Of a stretch of DNA of 64,000 nucleotides, positions 35,305-44,593 are shown one piece after another. Both the position numbers and the translations under genes were made by a program. The DNA lies in assembly GCF_035984655.1 (NCBI RefSeq), contig NZ_JAXCHT010000003.1, forward strand, positions 62,001-126,000, written 5' to 3'. Every line of letters begins with the position of its first letter. Positions within the stretch are counted from its first letter, which is position 1. Below the pieces are notes generated by a model. The model ran no database searches. It saw only the letters and a program-made list of their open reading frames with translations, and had not been told where the DNA came from. Source of the stretch: Actimicrobium sp035984655 (GTDB taxonomy: Bacteria > Pseudomonadota > Gammaproteobacteria > Burkholderiales > Burkholderiaceae_D).

Positions 35305-35543
35305 CAGGACGGTCGGTGCAGCGCGCGATGTTCGGGGCAGCAGAACATCAGCGCTCCAGCGCCAGCCACTGCTTCCGACGCCGGCACATGGATGCCGCAT
35401 TCGGCGCACTGCACCATCGCTTCGCCGTCGGCCGAGCGACGGGGCGGAATATCCATCGCTTCACGTGAAAATACGGCACGGCTCTTTTTGCGCAGCAAAT
35501 AAATCACCGTCACGATCAGACCCAGCCACAAAAGGGCTTTCAT
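35304..35543 (-). CDS. Short PP0621-type protein with Cys cluster
   Basis: Encodes 79 residues. It has one N-terminal membrane helix (ALLWLGLIVTVIYLL), a basic juxtamembrane stretch, and a C-terminal cysteine cluster (VQCAECGIHVP and FCCPEHRAL) likely to bind a metal. This matches the small PP0621 family, of unknown function, found beside pilS in betaproteobacteria. Its start overlaps the ccsA-like stop (ATGA) and its stop overlaps the pilS start, so a chain of translational coupling runs from the ccsA-like gene to pilS. Confidence 0.8.
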   Translation of the reverse strand: MKALLWLGLIVTVIYLLRKKSRAVFSREAMDIPPRRSADGEAMVQCAECGIHVPASEAVAGAGALMFCCPEHRALHRPS

Positions 35544-36358
35544 GCGAAGCTCCGGTGCAGGACCACTTCCAGCACGAAACGGGTGCCGACATACGCCAGC
35601 AGCAAGGTCACGAATCCGGTCAGGGTGAAACTGAGTGCGGTCTTGCCGCGCCAGCCGCGCCAGTGCCGGCCGGCCAGCAACACGCCAAACAGCGCCCATG
35701 ACAACAGGGTAAAGATGGTTTTGTGATCGCCCTTGAGGGCCTTGCCAAACAGCTGTTCGGAGAACACCACGCCCGACAGTACGGTCAGGCTCAACAGCAC
35801 GAACCCCACCGCAATCAAACGAAACAGCAACTTCTCCATGGTCAGCAGGGCGGGCAGACGATCAATCGCAAGATCAAACCAGCCGGACGTTTCCGGCGTC
35901 TGCAGCCCGCGCCGCCGATGCAGTTTCGATTCCTGCAAGGCCATCAGCACGGCATGAAACGCGGCGATGGTCAGCGTGCTGTAGGCCAGCATCGCGACCG
36001 CTACATGCCATGGGAACAGGGCCGATTTGCCGTCGAGCGCGACCAGCACGCCGGGAAAAATGATCGGCAGCACCACCGCGCCGGCGGCGACCGGCAGCAT
36101 CAGCACGCGCAGGCTGTCGAGCGCCTGGCCGCGGTTCTCAAACCAATAAACCCCCACCGAGATCCACATTGCGGCCGACAGCATGGTGGCAAAGCCAAGC
36201 CGCAGCGAATCTGGCGTGATCACGTCGCTCCATAGCGCCAGACCATGCAAGGCCCAACCGAGGGCCGTGCCGATGGCGATCGGCACGGGAAGACGTGCCG
36301 GCAAGGCGGCGCAAGCTGCATACAGCAGTGCGGCGGCGAGAAAGAAGTAAGTTTGCAT
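35540..36358 (-). CDS. CcsA/YpjD-like cytochrome c assembly membrane protein
   Basis: Encodes 272 residues with about eight hydrophobic segments. The family signature is GKSALFPWHVAVAMLAYSTL, with a conserved histidine, and later KGDHKTIFTLLSWALFG. Related CcsA/CcmC proteins handle haem for cytochrome c; YpjD-type homologues have no firm role. It lies just upstream of the PP0621-like gene and pilSR, and is often next to ffh in related genomes; here an ABC importer separates them. Only 29 bases separate its start from the importer ATPase, so read-through transcription is possible. Confidence 0.85.
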   Translation of the reverse strand: MQTYFFLAAALLYAACAALPARLPVPIAIGTALGWALHGLALWSDVITPDSLRLGFATMLSAAMWISVGVYWFENRGQALDSLRVLMLPVAAGAVVLPIIFPGVLVALDGKSALFPWHVAVAMLAYSTLTIAAFHAVLMALQESKLHRRRGLQTPETSGWFDLAIDRLPALLTMEKLLFRLIAVGFVLLSLTVLSGVVFSEQLFGKALKGDHKTIFTLLSWALFGVLLAGRHWRGWRGKTALSFTLTGFVTLLLAYVGTRFVLEVVLHRSFA

Positions 36359-36387
36359 CGCCCGAGTTTACACCAAGGCGCGCCGCC

Positions 36388-37185
36388 TCAGTCGACCGCA
36401 GCCGTACGGATTTCATCGTTGTGATGGCGCTGCTGCTCTTCCATCACCAGCTGTCCCAGCTCGCGCTTGAGGGCATTGAATTCGACCGAGGCCGGGTCGC
36501 GCATGCGCGGCAGGTCGACCAGGATATCGCGCTTGACCGTGCCCGGCCGATAGGTCATCACGACGATGCGGTCAGCCAGGTAAATCGCCTCCTCGATGCT
36601 GTGGGTGACGAACAGGATGGTCTTTTTCAGCTCGGCCCAGATGCGCAGCAATTCATCCTGCAAATTGCGCCGCGTCAGTGCGTCGAGCGCGCCGAACGGC
36701 TCGTCCATGAGCATGATCGGCGAATCCAGCGCCAACACGCGCGCGATCGCGACCCGCTGCCGCATGCCGCCCGACAGGTCCTTGGGAAACCGGGTCCGGA
36801 AATCCTTCAATCCCAGCGTGTCGAGCAAGGCCAGCACGCGCGGCGCGATGGTGGCCTTGTCGAGGTCCTTGATTTCAAGACCGAAGGCGACGTTCTGTTC
36901 AACCGTCATCCACGGAAACAGCGCGTACTCCTGAAACACCATGCCGCGATCCGGACCCGGCCCGGTGACGGTCCTGTCGCCGGTGACGATGCTGCCGGCG
37001 CTCGGCAATGAAAACCCGGCGACCGCGTTCAACAGCGTCGACTTGCCGCAACCGGATGGTCCCAGCAGGCAGACGAACTGGCCGCTGACGATGTCCAGGT
37101 TGATATCCTGCAGTGCCACCACGTCGCGCTCACCGGTACTGAATACCTTGCTGACGCCCTTGATCTGGATCGGGGATGCGCTCAT
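36388..37185 (-). CDS. ABC transporter ATPase, nitrate/sulfonate/taurine class
   Basis: Encodes 265 residues from the ATG at 37185, preceded by GGAG at a good distance. Nucleotide-binding motifs: Walker A LLGPSGCGKSTLL, Q loop MVFQEYALFPW, signature LSGGMRQRVAIAR, Walker B IMLMDEPFGALD and switch histidine ILFVTHSIEEA. The sequence pattern is that of SsuB/TauB/NrtD proteins. It starts two bases after the permease stop. The substrate is not determinable from this subunit. Confidence 0.92.
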   Translation of the reverse strand: MSASPIQIKGVSKVFSTGERDVVALQDINLDIVSGQFVCLLGPSGCGKSTLLNAVAGFSLPSAGSIVTGDRTVTGPGPDRGMVFQEYALFPWMTVEQNVAFGLEIKDLDKATIAPRVLALLDTLGLKDFRTRFPKDLSGGMRQRVAIARVLALDSPIMLMDEPFGALDALTRRNLQDELLRIWAELKKTILFVTHSIEEAIYLADRIVVMTYRPGTVKRDILVDLPRMRDPASVEFNALKRELGQLVMEEQQRHHNDEIRTAAVD

Positions 37186-37186
37186 T

Positions 37187-38008
37187 TCAATTCTCCAGAC
37201 CACGGTGCCAGCGCAGCAAATGGTTATTCAACCGAGTCACCGCCAGATCGATTGCCAGACCGAGCATGCCGATGCTGATCATGCCGGCGATAATTTTGTC
37301 GGACCAAAAATATTCACGCGCCTCCAGGATGCGGAAACCCAGTCCGTTATTGACCGCGATCATTTCCGCCACGATCACCACGATGAACGCGGTGCCGATG
37401 CCGATGCGCACCCCCGACAGAATGTACGGGACTGCAGCCGGCAGCATGATGCGCAGGAATAGTGTGCGCTGGTTGGCGCCCAAGTTGCGCGCCGCGCGCA
37501 GATAGATGCTGTCGACATTGCGCACGCCGGCAATCGTGTTGATCAGGACCGGAAAGAAGGCGCCAATGGCGATCAGAAAAATCGCCGGCGGATTGCCCAG
37601 CCCGAACCACAGGATCGAGAGCGGAATGTAGGCAATCGGCGGAATCGGCCGCAGCACCTGGATCAAGGGATTCATCCACGTATAGACGCGCTGGCTGGAG
37701 CCCATCGACAGCCCGAGCGGCAGCGCCAGTCCCGCTCCCACGGCAAAGCCGACCAGCACGCGGTACATGCTGCTCATGGTGTCGTGAATCAGCTCGCCCG
37801 AAAACAGCCAGATGAACCAGTTGCCCGACTCCGCGCCATATGGACTCGTCGGCAGCAGGTATTCAATCCACTTGCGCAGCACCGCCAGCGGCGATGGCAG
37901 CACCAGCGCATTGACCCATCCCATGCTGGAAAACATCTGCCACACCGCCAGCGCAATCAGCGGCACGATCAGCCCGGTAGCGGCGCGCCGCAGGTTCAGG
38001 TTCGTCAT
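37187..38008 (-). CDS. ABC transporter permease, nitrate/sulfonate/taurine class
   Basis: Encodes 273 residues from the ATG at 38008; a GTG at 38014 directly after the upstream stop is the alternative. It has six or so membrane helices and the permease EAA-type loop RAARNLGANQRTLFLRIMLP, which docks onto the ATPase. A segment IQVLRPIPPIAYIPLSILWF is typical of SsuC/TauC proteins. The gene sits between the binding protein and ATPase genes of the same importer. Confidence 0.92.
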   Translation of the reverse strand: MTNLNLRRAATGLIVPLIALAVWQMFSSMGWVNALVLPSPLAVLRKWIEYLLPTSPYGAESGNWFIWLFSGELIHDTMSSMYRVLVGFAVGAGLALPLGLSMGSSQRVYTWMNPLIQVLRPIPPIAYIPLSILWFGLGNPPAIFLIAIGAFFPVLINTIAGVRNVDSIYLRAARNLGANQRTLFLRIMLPAAVPYILSGVRIGIGTAFIVVIVAEMIAVNNGLGFRILEAREYFWSDKIIAGMISIGMLGLAIDLAVTRLNNHLLRWHRGLEN

Positions 38009-38014
38009 GCGCAC

Positions 38015-38992
38015 TTACTTGACGTTGAGGGATTTTTTAGCCTGGTCGAGCAGGTCGGTCTTGACCCAGTCCCTGGCCACGGGCGGCTTGGCCATCTTGC
38101 CAATGCCATACTTCACCATCACGTCAGTGGTGATCTGGATGTGCTCCGGGGTGATGTCGAACGAGTACGGCGAATTGGCAATCGCGTCATTGAAATCATC
38201 CTTGCTGATCTGTCCCTTGAACAACGTCTCGGTGACGAACTTTTCGGCCGCGCCCTTGGTGTCGATGAACGTGCGCGTCGCTTGAACAAAGCAGCGCATG
38301 AATTTTTCGGCCAGCGGACGACGCTCGTTATAGAATTTTTCGGTCATCACCAGCGTGCGCACCGGCTCGCCAATCGGCGTGTCGTAAGGCTTCATGACCT
38401 CGACGCCGAAGCCCTTGTTGATGGCCTGCGACGATTGCGGCTCGGTCTGCATGATGGCATCGAGGTTCTTGCCCAGCAGTGCCTGATTCAGATCCGGGTA
38501 GGCCAGATAAATCAATTGCACATCCTTGCCCGGCACATCCGCCGAGGTCAGGCCGTTCTGGGCCAGCTCCGCGGCCAGCAGCACTTCCTGAATGCCACCG
38601 CGGGTGACGCCGACCTTCTTGCCCTTGAGATCCTTGACCGACTTGATGCCGGAATCTGGCCGCGCAACCAGCCGGGCGCCACCCTTGGCAAAGCCGGCCA
38701 CCACATAGATCGGCGTACCGTTGGCGCGTCCGGAAATGGCGGCCTCCGACGCAGTCGCGCCGACATCCAGTTCACCGGCAATGATGGCCTGCATGATGTC
38801 GAGCCCTTTGGCAAAGGTGCGTTCCTCGACCTTGATGCCGCATTGCGGTGCGATTTCCTTGATGTACGAGACGGCGCCGAAATGGGCCAGCTTCAGATTG
38901 CCGAGGCGGATGACTTCCTGGCCCTGGGCCAGCATGGAAGTGGCAGCGAATGCGAAGGCGATACAGAACTGGGGGATTATTCTTTTAGGCAT
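38015..38992 (-). CDS. ABC transporter periplasmic substrate-binding protein
   Basis: Encodes 325 residues with a signal peptide ending near MLAQGQ. It belongs to the SsuA/TauA/NrtA/THI5-like type-2 periplasmic binding fold, with AIIAGELDVGATASEAAISG and LKGKKVGVTRGGIQEVLL as family blocks. The ligand is unknown: sulfonates, nitrate, taurine and thiamine precursors are all bound by relatives, and no enzyme gene for any of these lies beside it. It is the first gene of the importer set and is divergent from ffh with a 227-base gap. Confidence 0.9.
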   Translation of the reverse strand: MPKRIIPQFCIAFAFAATSMLAQGQEVIRLGNLKLAHFGAVSYIKEIAPQCGIKVEERTFAKGLDIMQAIIAGELDVGATASEAAISGRANGTPIYVVAGFAKGGARLVARPDSGIKSVKDLKGKKVGVTRGGIQEVLLAAELAQNGLTSADVPGKDVQLIYLAYPDLNQALLGKNLDAIMQTEPQSSQAINKGFGVEVMKPYDTPIGEPVRTLVMTEKFYNERRPLAEKFMRCFVQATRTFIDTKGAAEKFVTETLFKGQISKDDFNDAIANSPYSFDITPEHIQITTDVMVKYGIGKMAKPPVARDWVKTDLLDQAKKSLNVK

Positions 38993-39219
38993 ACTGGTCT
39001 CCGGAAAATAAACGTGTTCTTCTTATTATGCTGGGTTCGGGCAACGCGGGCGACAAAGATGTCGTTTTCGCCAATGTGGACTATACGTAGCGCCAACGCC
39101 AGCCCGATGACAGGAATCCCGAACAATCGGCCTGCATCGGTTAAAATTACGCTCCCCCGCGATGCACAGAGCTTCTGCCGCATTGACCACTGACCTCCCA
39201 CCGCATAGACCACACGCCC

Positions 39220-40593
39220 ATGTTAGACAACCTGACCCAACGCCTTGCCAAAGTCGTCAAGACCATGCGTGGCGAAGCCCGCCTGACCGAATCCAATACC
39301 GCCGAGATGTTGCGCGAAGTGCGGCTGGCGTTGCTGGAAGCCGACGTCGCCCTGCCGGCCGTGCGCGAGTTCATTGCCAAGGTCAAGGAAAAGGCGATGG
39401 GCGAAGAAGTCCTGGCAGCACTCTCGCCGGGCCAGGCCTTGGTCGGCGTGGTGCAGCGCGAGCTGGCTGCGATGATGGGTGCAGATCTTGGCCCGGAGGC
39501 GTCCCTGTTGAGTTTTGCGACGCAACCGCCCGCCGTGATCCTGATGGCCGGGCTGCAGGGCGCCGGTAAAACCACCACGGTCGGAAAGCTGGCAAAATTT
39601 CTGAAGGAAAAGCACAAGAAAAAGGTGCTGACGGTTTCTGCCGATGTGTACCGCCCGGCGGCCATCGGCCAGTTGCAGACCGTCACGGCGCAAGTCGGCG
39701 CTGATTTCTTTCCGTCGCTGCCGACTGACAAGCCAGTCGCGATCGCATTGGCCGCCCTCGACTTCGCGAAACGGCACTATCACGATGTTCTGATCATCGA
39801 CACCGCCGGCCGGCTCGGCATTGATGCCGACATGATGGCCGAAATCGCCGCCTTGCATGCCGCGGTCAAACCAATCGAAACCCTGTTTGTGGTCGACGCG
39901 ATGCTCGGCCAGGACGCCATCAATACCGCCAAGGCCTTCAACGATGCGCTGCCACTGACCGGTATCGTGCTGACCAAGCTGGACGGCGATGCGCGTGGCG
40001 GCGCCGCGCTGTCGGTGCGCCACATCACTGGCAAGCCGATCAAGTTCGCCGGTGTCGCCGAAAAACTTGACGGCCTTGAAGCCTTCGATCCGCAGCGCAT
40101 GGCCAACCGGATTCTGGGCATGGGCGACATTCTGGCGCTGGTCGAGGAGGCGCAAAAAGGCGTCGACATGGCCGCCGCGCAGGACATGGCGCAAAAAATC
40201 AAATCCGGCGGACGCTTCGACCTCAATGATTTCAAGGCGCAACTGGGCCAGATGAAGAAGATGGGTGGCATGGCCAGCATGATGGATAAACTGCCGGCGC
40301 AATTTCAGCAGGCTGCCGCTGGCGCCAACATGGGCAACGCCGACAAGCAGGTGCGCCGCATGGAAGGCATCATCAATTCAATGACACCGCAGGAACGCGC
40401 CAAGCCGGAGTTGATCAAGGCCACGCGCAAGCGCCGCATCGCCGCCGGCGCCGGCGTGCAGGTGCAGGAAGTCAACCGGATGCTGGCGCAGTTCGACCAG
40501 ATGCAATCCATGATGAAGAAGCTCAAAGGCGGCGGCATGATGAAAATGATGCGCAGCATGAAGGGCATGATGCCCGGCGGCGGCATGCGCTGA
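39220..40593 (+). CDS. ffh: Signal recognition particle GTPase
   Basis: Encodes 457 residues. With 4.5S RNA it delivers nascent membrane proteins to FtsY. Domains: N helical bundle (about 1-85), GTPase with G1 GLQGAGKTTTVGKLAKFL near residue 108, IDTAGRLGID and LTKLDGDARGGAALS, and the methionine-rich M domain at the C-terminus ending KMMRSMKGMMPGGGMR. The 4.5S RNA gene is not in the window. It is the first plus-strand gene after the ABC importer. Confidence 0.98.
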   Translation: MLDNLTQRLAKVVKTMRGEARLTESNTAEMLREVRLALLEADVALPAVREFIAKVKEKAMGEEVLAALSPGQALVGVVQRELAAMMGADLGPEASLLSFATQPPAVILMAGLQGAGKTTTVGKLAKFLKEKHKKKVLTVSADVYRPAAIGQLQTVTAQVGADFFPSLPTDKPVAIALAALDFAKRHYHDVLIIDTAGRLGIDADMMAEIAALHAAVKPIETLFVVDAMLGQDAINTAKAFNDALPLTGIVLTKLDGDARGGAALSVRHITGKPIKFAGVAEKLDGLEAFDPQRMANRILGMGDILALVEEAQKGVDMAAAQDMAQKIKSGGRFDLNDFKAQLGQMKKMGGMASMMDKLPAQFQQAAAGANMGNADKQVRRMEGIINSMTPQERAKPELIKATRKRRIAAGAGVQVQEVNRMLAQFDQMQSMMKKLKGGGMMKMMRSMKGMMPGGGMR

Positions 40594-40834
40594 TGATGTG
40601 GCAGCCTTTCAGTTAACCGGACAACGAGTGACTTCAGGTCATCAAATGGTGCGGTGCGCTCCCGCAAACCGGTGCCGGGTCTGGCTTTCTCCTATGAAGA
40701 TGTGCCGTAAAACCTGCTCCAAAATAGCGTTACAAACGATCAAAAAAGGCTTGCATAGCCGGAAAATCCCCACCACTATTAGCGGTGCGTGAACTGGCGC
40801 ATGTTCCGAACACTTTTGTGAAGGAGGTTTGAAG

Positions 40835-41281
40835 ATGGCATTAGCAAAAAAACCCGCAGCCGCGAAACCGGCCGCCAAGACGCCCGCTGCGAAAAAACCC
40901 GCAGTAGCGAAAGCCGCGGCGCCTGCCGCGGCCAAGAAAGCACCAGCAGCAAAAGCAGCAGCGCCAGCAAAAGTCGCCGCCGCCAAACCCGCTGTAAAAA
41001 AAGCAGCAGCAGTAAAGCCGGCAACGCCGCGCAAACCCAATGCCGCCTTCATGAAACCGATGACACCATCGGCCGTGCTGGCCGCCGTGGTTGGCGCAAC
41101 ACCGTTGCCACGCACGGAAGTCACCAAGAAGGTCTGGGAGTACATCAAGAAGAATTCGCTGCAAGATGATGCAAACCGACGCATGATCAACGGCGATGAC
41201 AAACTGAAAGCTGTGTTTGGCGGCAAGAAGCAAGTGTCCATGTTTGAAATGACGAAACTCATTTCGGATCACTTGAAATAA
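40835..41281 (+). CDS. SWIB/MDM2-domain protein with histone-like Ala/Lys N-terminus
   Basis: Encodes 148 residues from the ATG at 40835, preceded by a perfect AGGAGG seven bases upstream. Residues 1 to about 68 are Ala/Lys/Pro repeats like those of histone H1-like proteins. Residues about 70-148 form a SWIB domain (LPRTEVTKKVWEYIKKN and DDKLKAVFGGKKQVSMFEMT), a fold best known from eukaryotic chromatin remodellers and from chlamydiae. The role is unknown; DNA association is likely from the tail. It is a single-gene unit ending in a terminator. Confidence 0.9.
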   Translation: MALAKKPAAAKPAAKTPAAKKPAVAKAAAPAAAKKAPAAKAAAPAKVAAAKPAVKKAAAVKPATPRKPNAAFMKPMTPSAVLAAVVGATPLPRTEVTKKVWEYIKKNSLQDDANRRMINGDDKLKAVFGGKKQVSMFEMTKLISDHLK

Positions 41282-41305
41282 TTCTGCCCTGGTGCCAAAC
41301 AAAAG

Positions 41306-41329
41306 CGCCCGCAAATTGCGGGCGTTTTT
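41306..41329. terminator. Intrinsic terminator between two convergent genes
   Basis: CGCCCGCA (41306-41313) pairs with TGCGGGCG (41317-41324) around a three-base loop and is followed by TTTTT on the plus strand. On the minus strand the same hairpin is followed by a shorter CTTTTG tract, so it may serve both the SWIB gene and the lytic transglycosylase. Confidence 0.88.
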
Positions 41330-41346
41330 GTTTGCGTGAACCCTTC

Positions 41347-41964
41347 TCAGATGCTGCGATATTCCCACTTGCGCCACGCCGCCAGCACCGCATTGGGATA
41401 TTCCGGCCGGCCGCGGCTGCCGTTGTAGCGTCCCAGTGCGAGGTACAGGTCACCCTGCTCCATGTCGATGTAGTGACGCAGGATCGCGCAGCCAAAGCGC
41501 AAATTGGTCTGCATGTTGAACAGCTTGCGACGGTCGTTGTCGCCGATGATGCGGGTCCAGAATGGCATGACCTGCATATATCCGTGCGCGCCAACCGGTG
41601 ACAGCGCATATTTGCGAAAGGCCGATTCGACCTGAATCAATCCCAGCACCAGTCCCGGATCGAGGCCGGACCGGCGCGCCTCATACCAGGCAGTTTCAAG
41701 AAATTCCATCCGGACCTGCACGTCGGGCAGCTTCTTTTTCAAACGCTCCGACATCTCACCCATCCAGTACAGGTACTGGATGCGCTCCCTGATATCCGTG
41801 AAGCGCGCCTTTGGCGGCGCCGAATCGGACAACGAACGCGACAAGGCGATCCGCACCGAATCGGCCATCGCCTCCTCTTTCTGATTTCCGGCAAACGCGA
41901 GCCCTGAGCCGGCCAGCAAGACCGCCAGCACCACCAGCCGCAAGCTGTGCAGCAGCGTTGTCAT
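41347..41964 (-). CDS. Lytic transglycosylase (SLT domain), exported
   Basis: Encodes 205 residues from the ATG at 41964. A signal peptide (about 1-26, ending GLAFAG) precedes a single SLT domain: catalytic E113 in GLIQVESAFRKYALSPVGAH, then GYMQVMPFW and LRFGCAILRHYIDM. It cleaves glycan strands to 1,6-anhydro-muropeptides, the kind of product AmpD handles. An upstream in-frame ATG at 42084 would overlap the proS stop and lacks the signal-peptide pattern. It follows proS by 116 bases. Confidence 0.92.
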   Translation of the reverse strand: MTTLLHSLRLVVLAVLLAGSGLAFAGNQKEEAMADSVRIALSRSLSDSAPPKARFTDIRERIQYLYWMGEMSERLKKKLPDVQVRMEFLETAWYEARRSGLDPGLVLGLIQVESAFRKYALSPVGAHGYMQVMPFWTRIIGDNDRRKLFNMQTNLRFGCAILRHYIDMEQGDLYLALGRYNGSRGRPEYPNAVLAAWRKWEYRSI

Positions 41965-42080
41965 GCTACCGCGTCCATTGTCGTCGTCATTGCGCACCTC
42001 AGCGAAAACGGGAACATCGCCCGCCTCCGTGAGTGGCAGCGCCGCCCGAACAATTCCGTCATGAGCGCGTGGAACCGCAA

Positions 42081-43814
42081 TCACGCGTTCAAACGGGCCT
42101 GGGTAAATGCGAGTATCTCGCTGATGTCGACTGCCGTGGCAGTGCTCTCGCGACGGCCCTGATACTCCAGTTTGCCGTCCTTGAGTCCACGGTCGCCAAT
42201 GACGATGCGATGCGGCACGCCGATCAATTCCCAGTCCGCGAACATGGCGCCCGGACGTTCGCCGCGATCATCCAGAATCGCGTCAATGCCGGCTGCCAGC
42301 AGATCGGCCAGAAAGGAATCGGCGGTCTGCTTGACAGCCTCGCTGCGGTCATAGCCCATCGGACACAACACTACCTCGAACGGCGCCAGCGCGCGTGGCC
42401 AGACGATGCCCTTGTCGTCGAAGTTCTGCTCGATCGCCGCGCCCAGGATACGCGTGACACCAATTCCGTAACAGCCCATCTGCAGCAATTGCGGCTTGCC
42501 GTTTTCGTCGAGAAAGGTGGCGTTCATGTCTTCCGAATAACGGGTGCCGAGCTGAAACACGTGACCGACTTCGATGCCGCGCTGGATTGCCAGCACGCCC
42601 TTGCCATCCGGCGAAGCGTCGCCCTCGACCACGTTGCGCAGATCGAACACTGCCGGCTCGGGCAGATCGCGTCCCCAGTTCACGCCGGTGAAATGGAAAT
42701 CCGCCTGGTTGGCGCCGCAGATGAAATCGCTCATCTGGGCCACCGTCCTGTCGGCAATGACTTTCACCGGACGGGTGGTATTGATCGGCCCCAGATATCC
42801 TGGCGGCGTACCGAACCAGTCGACAATTTCCGCCTCGGTCGAGAAACGGTAGTTGGCCAGGCCCGGCACCTTGGCGGCCTTGATTTCATTGAGCTCATGG
42901 TCGCCGCGCAACAGCAGCAACCAGACTTGCGGATTCGCCTTGCCGTCGGCGTCCTGCTCGACGGTCAGTACGATCGACTTGACAGTGTGCTGCAAGGGCA
43001 CCGACAGGAGCGCCGCGACGTCTTCGCACTTTGCCTTGCCGGGCGTCGCGGTCTTGGTCAGTGCCGCAGCCGGGGCGCTGCGTGCGGTGGCGATCGTGGC
43101 CGCTTCGGCCGCCTCCATATTGGCCGCGTAGTCCGACGTCGGGCAATACACGATGGCATCCTCGCCGGTATCGGCGATCACATGGAATTCATGCGAGCCG
43201 GAGCCGCCGATGGCGCCGTTGTCCGCCGCCACGGCACGAAATTCGAGGCCAAAACGCGTGAATATGTGCGTGTAGGCGTCGAACATGATCTGGTACGAGA
43301 CCTTCATCGCGGCTGGATCACGGTCGAACGAATAGGCATCCTTCATCGTGAATTCACGCCCGCGCATCAGCCCGAAACGCGGGCGGCGCTCGTCGCGAAA
43401 CTTGGTCTGGATGTGATAAAAATTGATGGGCAGCTGGCGATACGATTTGATTTCCGTGCGGGCCACGTCGGTGATGACTTCCTCCGAGGTGGGCTGGATG
43501 ATGAAATCGCGGCCATGCCGGTCTTTTACCCGCATCAGCTCCGGGCCGTATTGTTGCCACCGACCGGTCTCTTGCCACAATTCGGCGGGCTGAACCACCG
43601 GCATGAGCAATTCGACAGCGCCGGCACGATTCATTTCGTCGCGCACGATCGCCTCGACCTTGCGAATCACGCGCAAGCCCATGGGCATGTAGGTGTAGAT
43701 ACCGGAGCCGAGACGTTTGATCATCCCCGCACGCATCATGAGCTGATGGCTGATGATTTCGGCGTCTGCAGGTGCTTCTTTGAGGGTGGAAATAAAAAAC
43801 CGGGAAGCGCGCAT
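42081..43814 (-). CDS. proS: Prolyl-tRNA synthetase
   Basis: Encodes 577 residues, the bacterial-type ProRS with an editing insertion between class II motifs 2 and 3. Motif 1 is in the N-terminal MIKRLGSGIYTYMPMGLRV region; motif 2 reads FRDERRPRFGLMRGREFTMKD; motif 3 is CYGIGVTRILGAAIEQ; the anticodon-binding domain is at the C-terminus. It is divergent from rppH across about 200 bases. A tRNA-Pro gene occurs at 49.5 kb. Confidence 0.97.
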   Translation of the reverse strand: MRASRFFISTLKEAPADAEIISHQLMMRAGMIKRLGSGIYTYMPMGLRVIRKVEAIVRDEMNRAGAVELLMPVVQPAELWQETGRWQQYGPELMRVKDRHGRDFIIQPTSEEVITDVARTEIKSYRQLPINFYHIQTKFRDERRPRFGLMRGREFTMKDAYSFDRDPAAMKVSYQIMFDAYTHIFTRFGLEFRAVAADNGAIGGSGSHEFHVIADTGEDAIVYCPTSDYAANMEAAEAATIATARSAPAAALTKTATPGKAKCEDVAALLSVPLQHTVKSIVLTVEQDADGKANPQVWLLLLRGDHELNEIKAAKVPGLANYRFSTEAEIVDWFGTPPGYLGPINTTRPVKVIADRTVAQMSDFICGANQADFHFTGVNWGRDLPEPAVFDLRNVVEGDASPDGKGVLAIQRGIEVGHVFQLGTRYSEDMNATFLDENGKPQLLQMGCYGIGVTRILGAAIEQNFDDKGIVWPRALAPFEVVLCPMGYDRSEAVKQTADSFLADLLAAGIDAILDDRGERPGAMFADWELIGVPHRIVIGDRGLKDGKLEYQGRRESTATAVDISEILAFTQARLNA

Positions 43815-44017
43815 GGCGGTGAATTCTTTTTAAAAAGAGAGAGTTATAATCATTCCAATTTTAAAGGATTAGTTGGCTGATGCGCTCACCCTTCGCACAA
43901 TTGAACCCATTTGAGTTTAAAACGCTCCGCCAGAGTAACGTCGCCGTGATTTAAGCTCGAACGCTTTTGGCGTGCACTGGGCCAGCGCACCGGACCGCAG
44001 AAAGTTTGAGGTGCACT

Positions 44018-44593
44018 ATGCTGGACCGTGAAGGCTTTCGCCCGAACGTCGGCATCATTTTGCTCAACACCCATAATGAGGTGTGGTGGGGAAAGCGGGT
44101 GCGTGAGCATTCGTGGCAATTCCCCCAGGGCGGAATCAAATATGGCGAAACGCCAGAGCAGGCCATGTTCCGCGAACTCGAGGAAGAGATCGGGCTGCGC
44201 GCTGAGCATGTCAAAATCATCGGCCGCACGCGCGACTGGCTGCGCTACGAGGTCCCCGACCGCTTTATCAAACGTGACATTCGCGGCCACTATCGCGGGC
44301 AGAAACAGATCTGGTTTTTGCTGCGCATGGTGGGACGAGATTGCGACGTCAACCTGCGCCTGACCAACCATCCCGAATTCGATGCCTGGCGCTGGCATGA
44401 CTACTGGGTTCCGCTCGATGTCGTGATTGAGTTCAAACGCGATGTCTATCAGCGCGCATTGCATGAACTGTCACGCTATCTGCAACGTCCATTGGTCGAG
44501 GCGCACCAGCGTCACGTCGCCAGACAAGGTCGTACCGACCCGGCGCCACTCATCGTGGCAGATCCGGTGTTGATTGTCCCTAACCCTGAATGA
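44018..44593 (+). CDS. rppH: RNA pyrophosphohydrolase (Nudix)
   Basis: Encodes 191 residues from the ATG at 44018, with GAGGTG five bases before it. It removes pyrophosphate from 5'-triphosphate mRNA ends to trigger decay. The Nudix box is at about 38-60 (GGIKYGETPEQAMFRELEEE plus IGL), and the family start MLDREGFRPNVGIILLN and the RGQKQIWFLL block are typical. The 3' part beyond residue 155 is variable. The stop overlaps the start of the CNP1-like gene (ATGA). The proS / rppH divergent pair is common in betaproteobacteria. Confidence 0.96.
   Translation: MLDREGFRPNVGIILLNTHNEVWWGKRVREHSWQFPQGGIKYGETPEQAMFRELEEEIGLRAEHVKIIGRTRDWLRYEVPDRFIKRDIRGHYRGQKQIWFLLRMVGRDCDVNLRLTNHPEFDAWRWHDYWVPLDVVIEFKRDVYQRALHELSRYLQRPLVEAHQRHVARQGRTDPAPLIVADPVLIVPNPE

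Noticed and set aside
43845..43850. Perfect TATAAT in the proS / rppH divergent gap as the rppH promoter
   Set aside because: No -35 element at usable spacing on the plus strand, and the distance to rppH is long; left uncalled.
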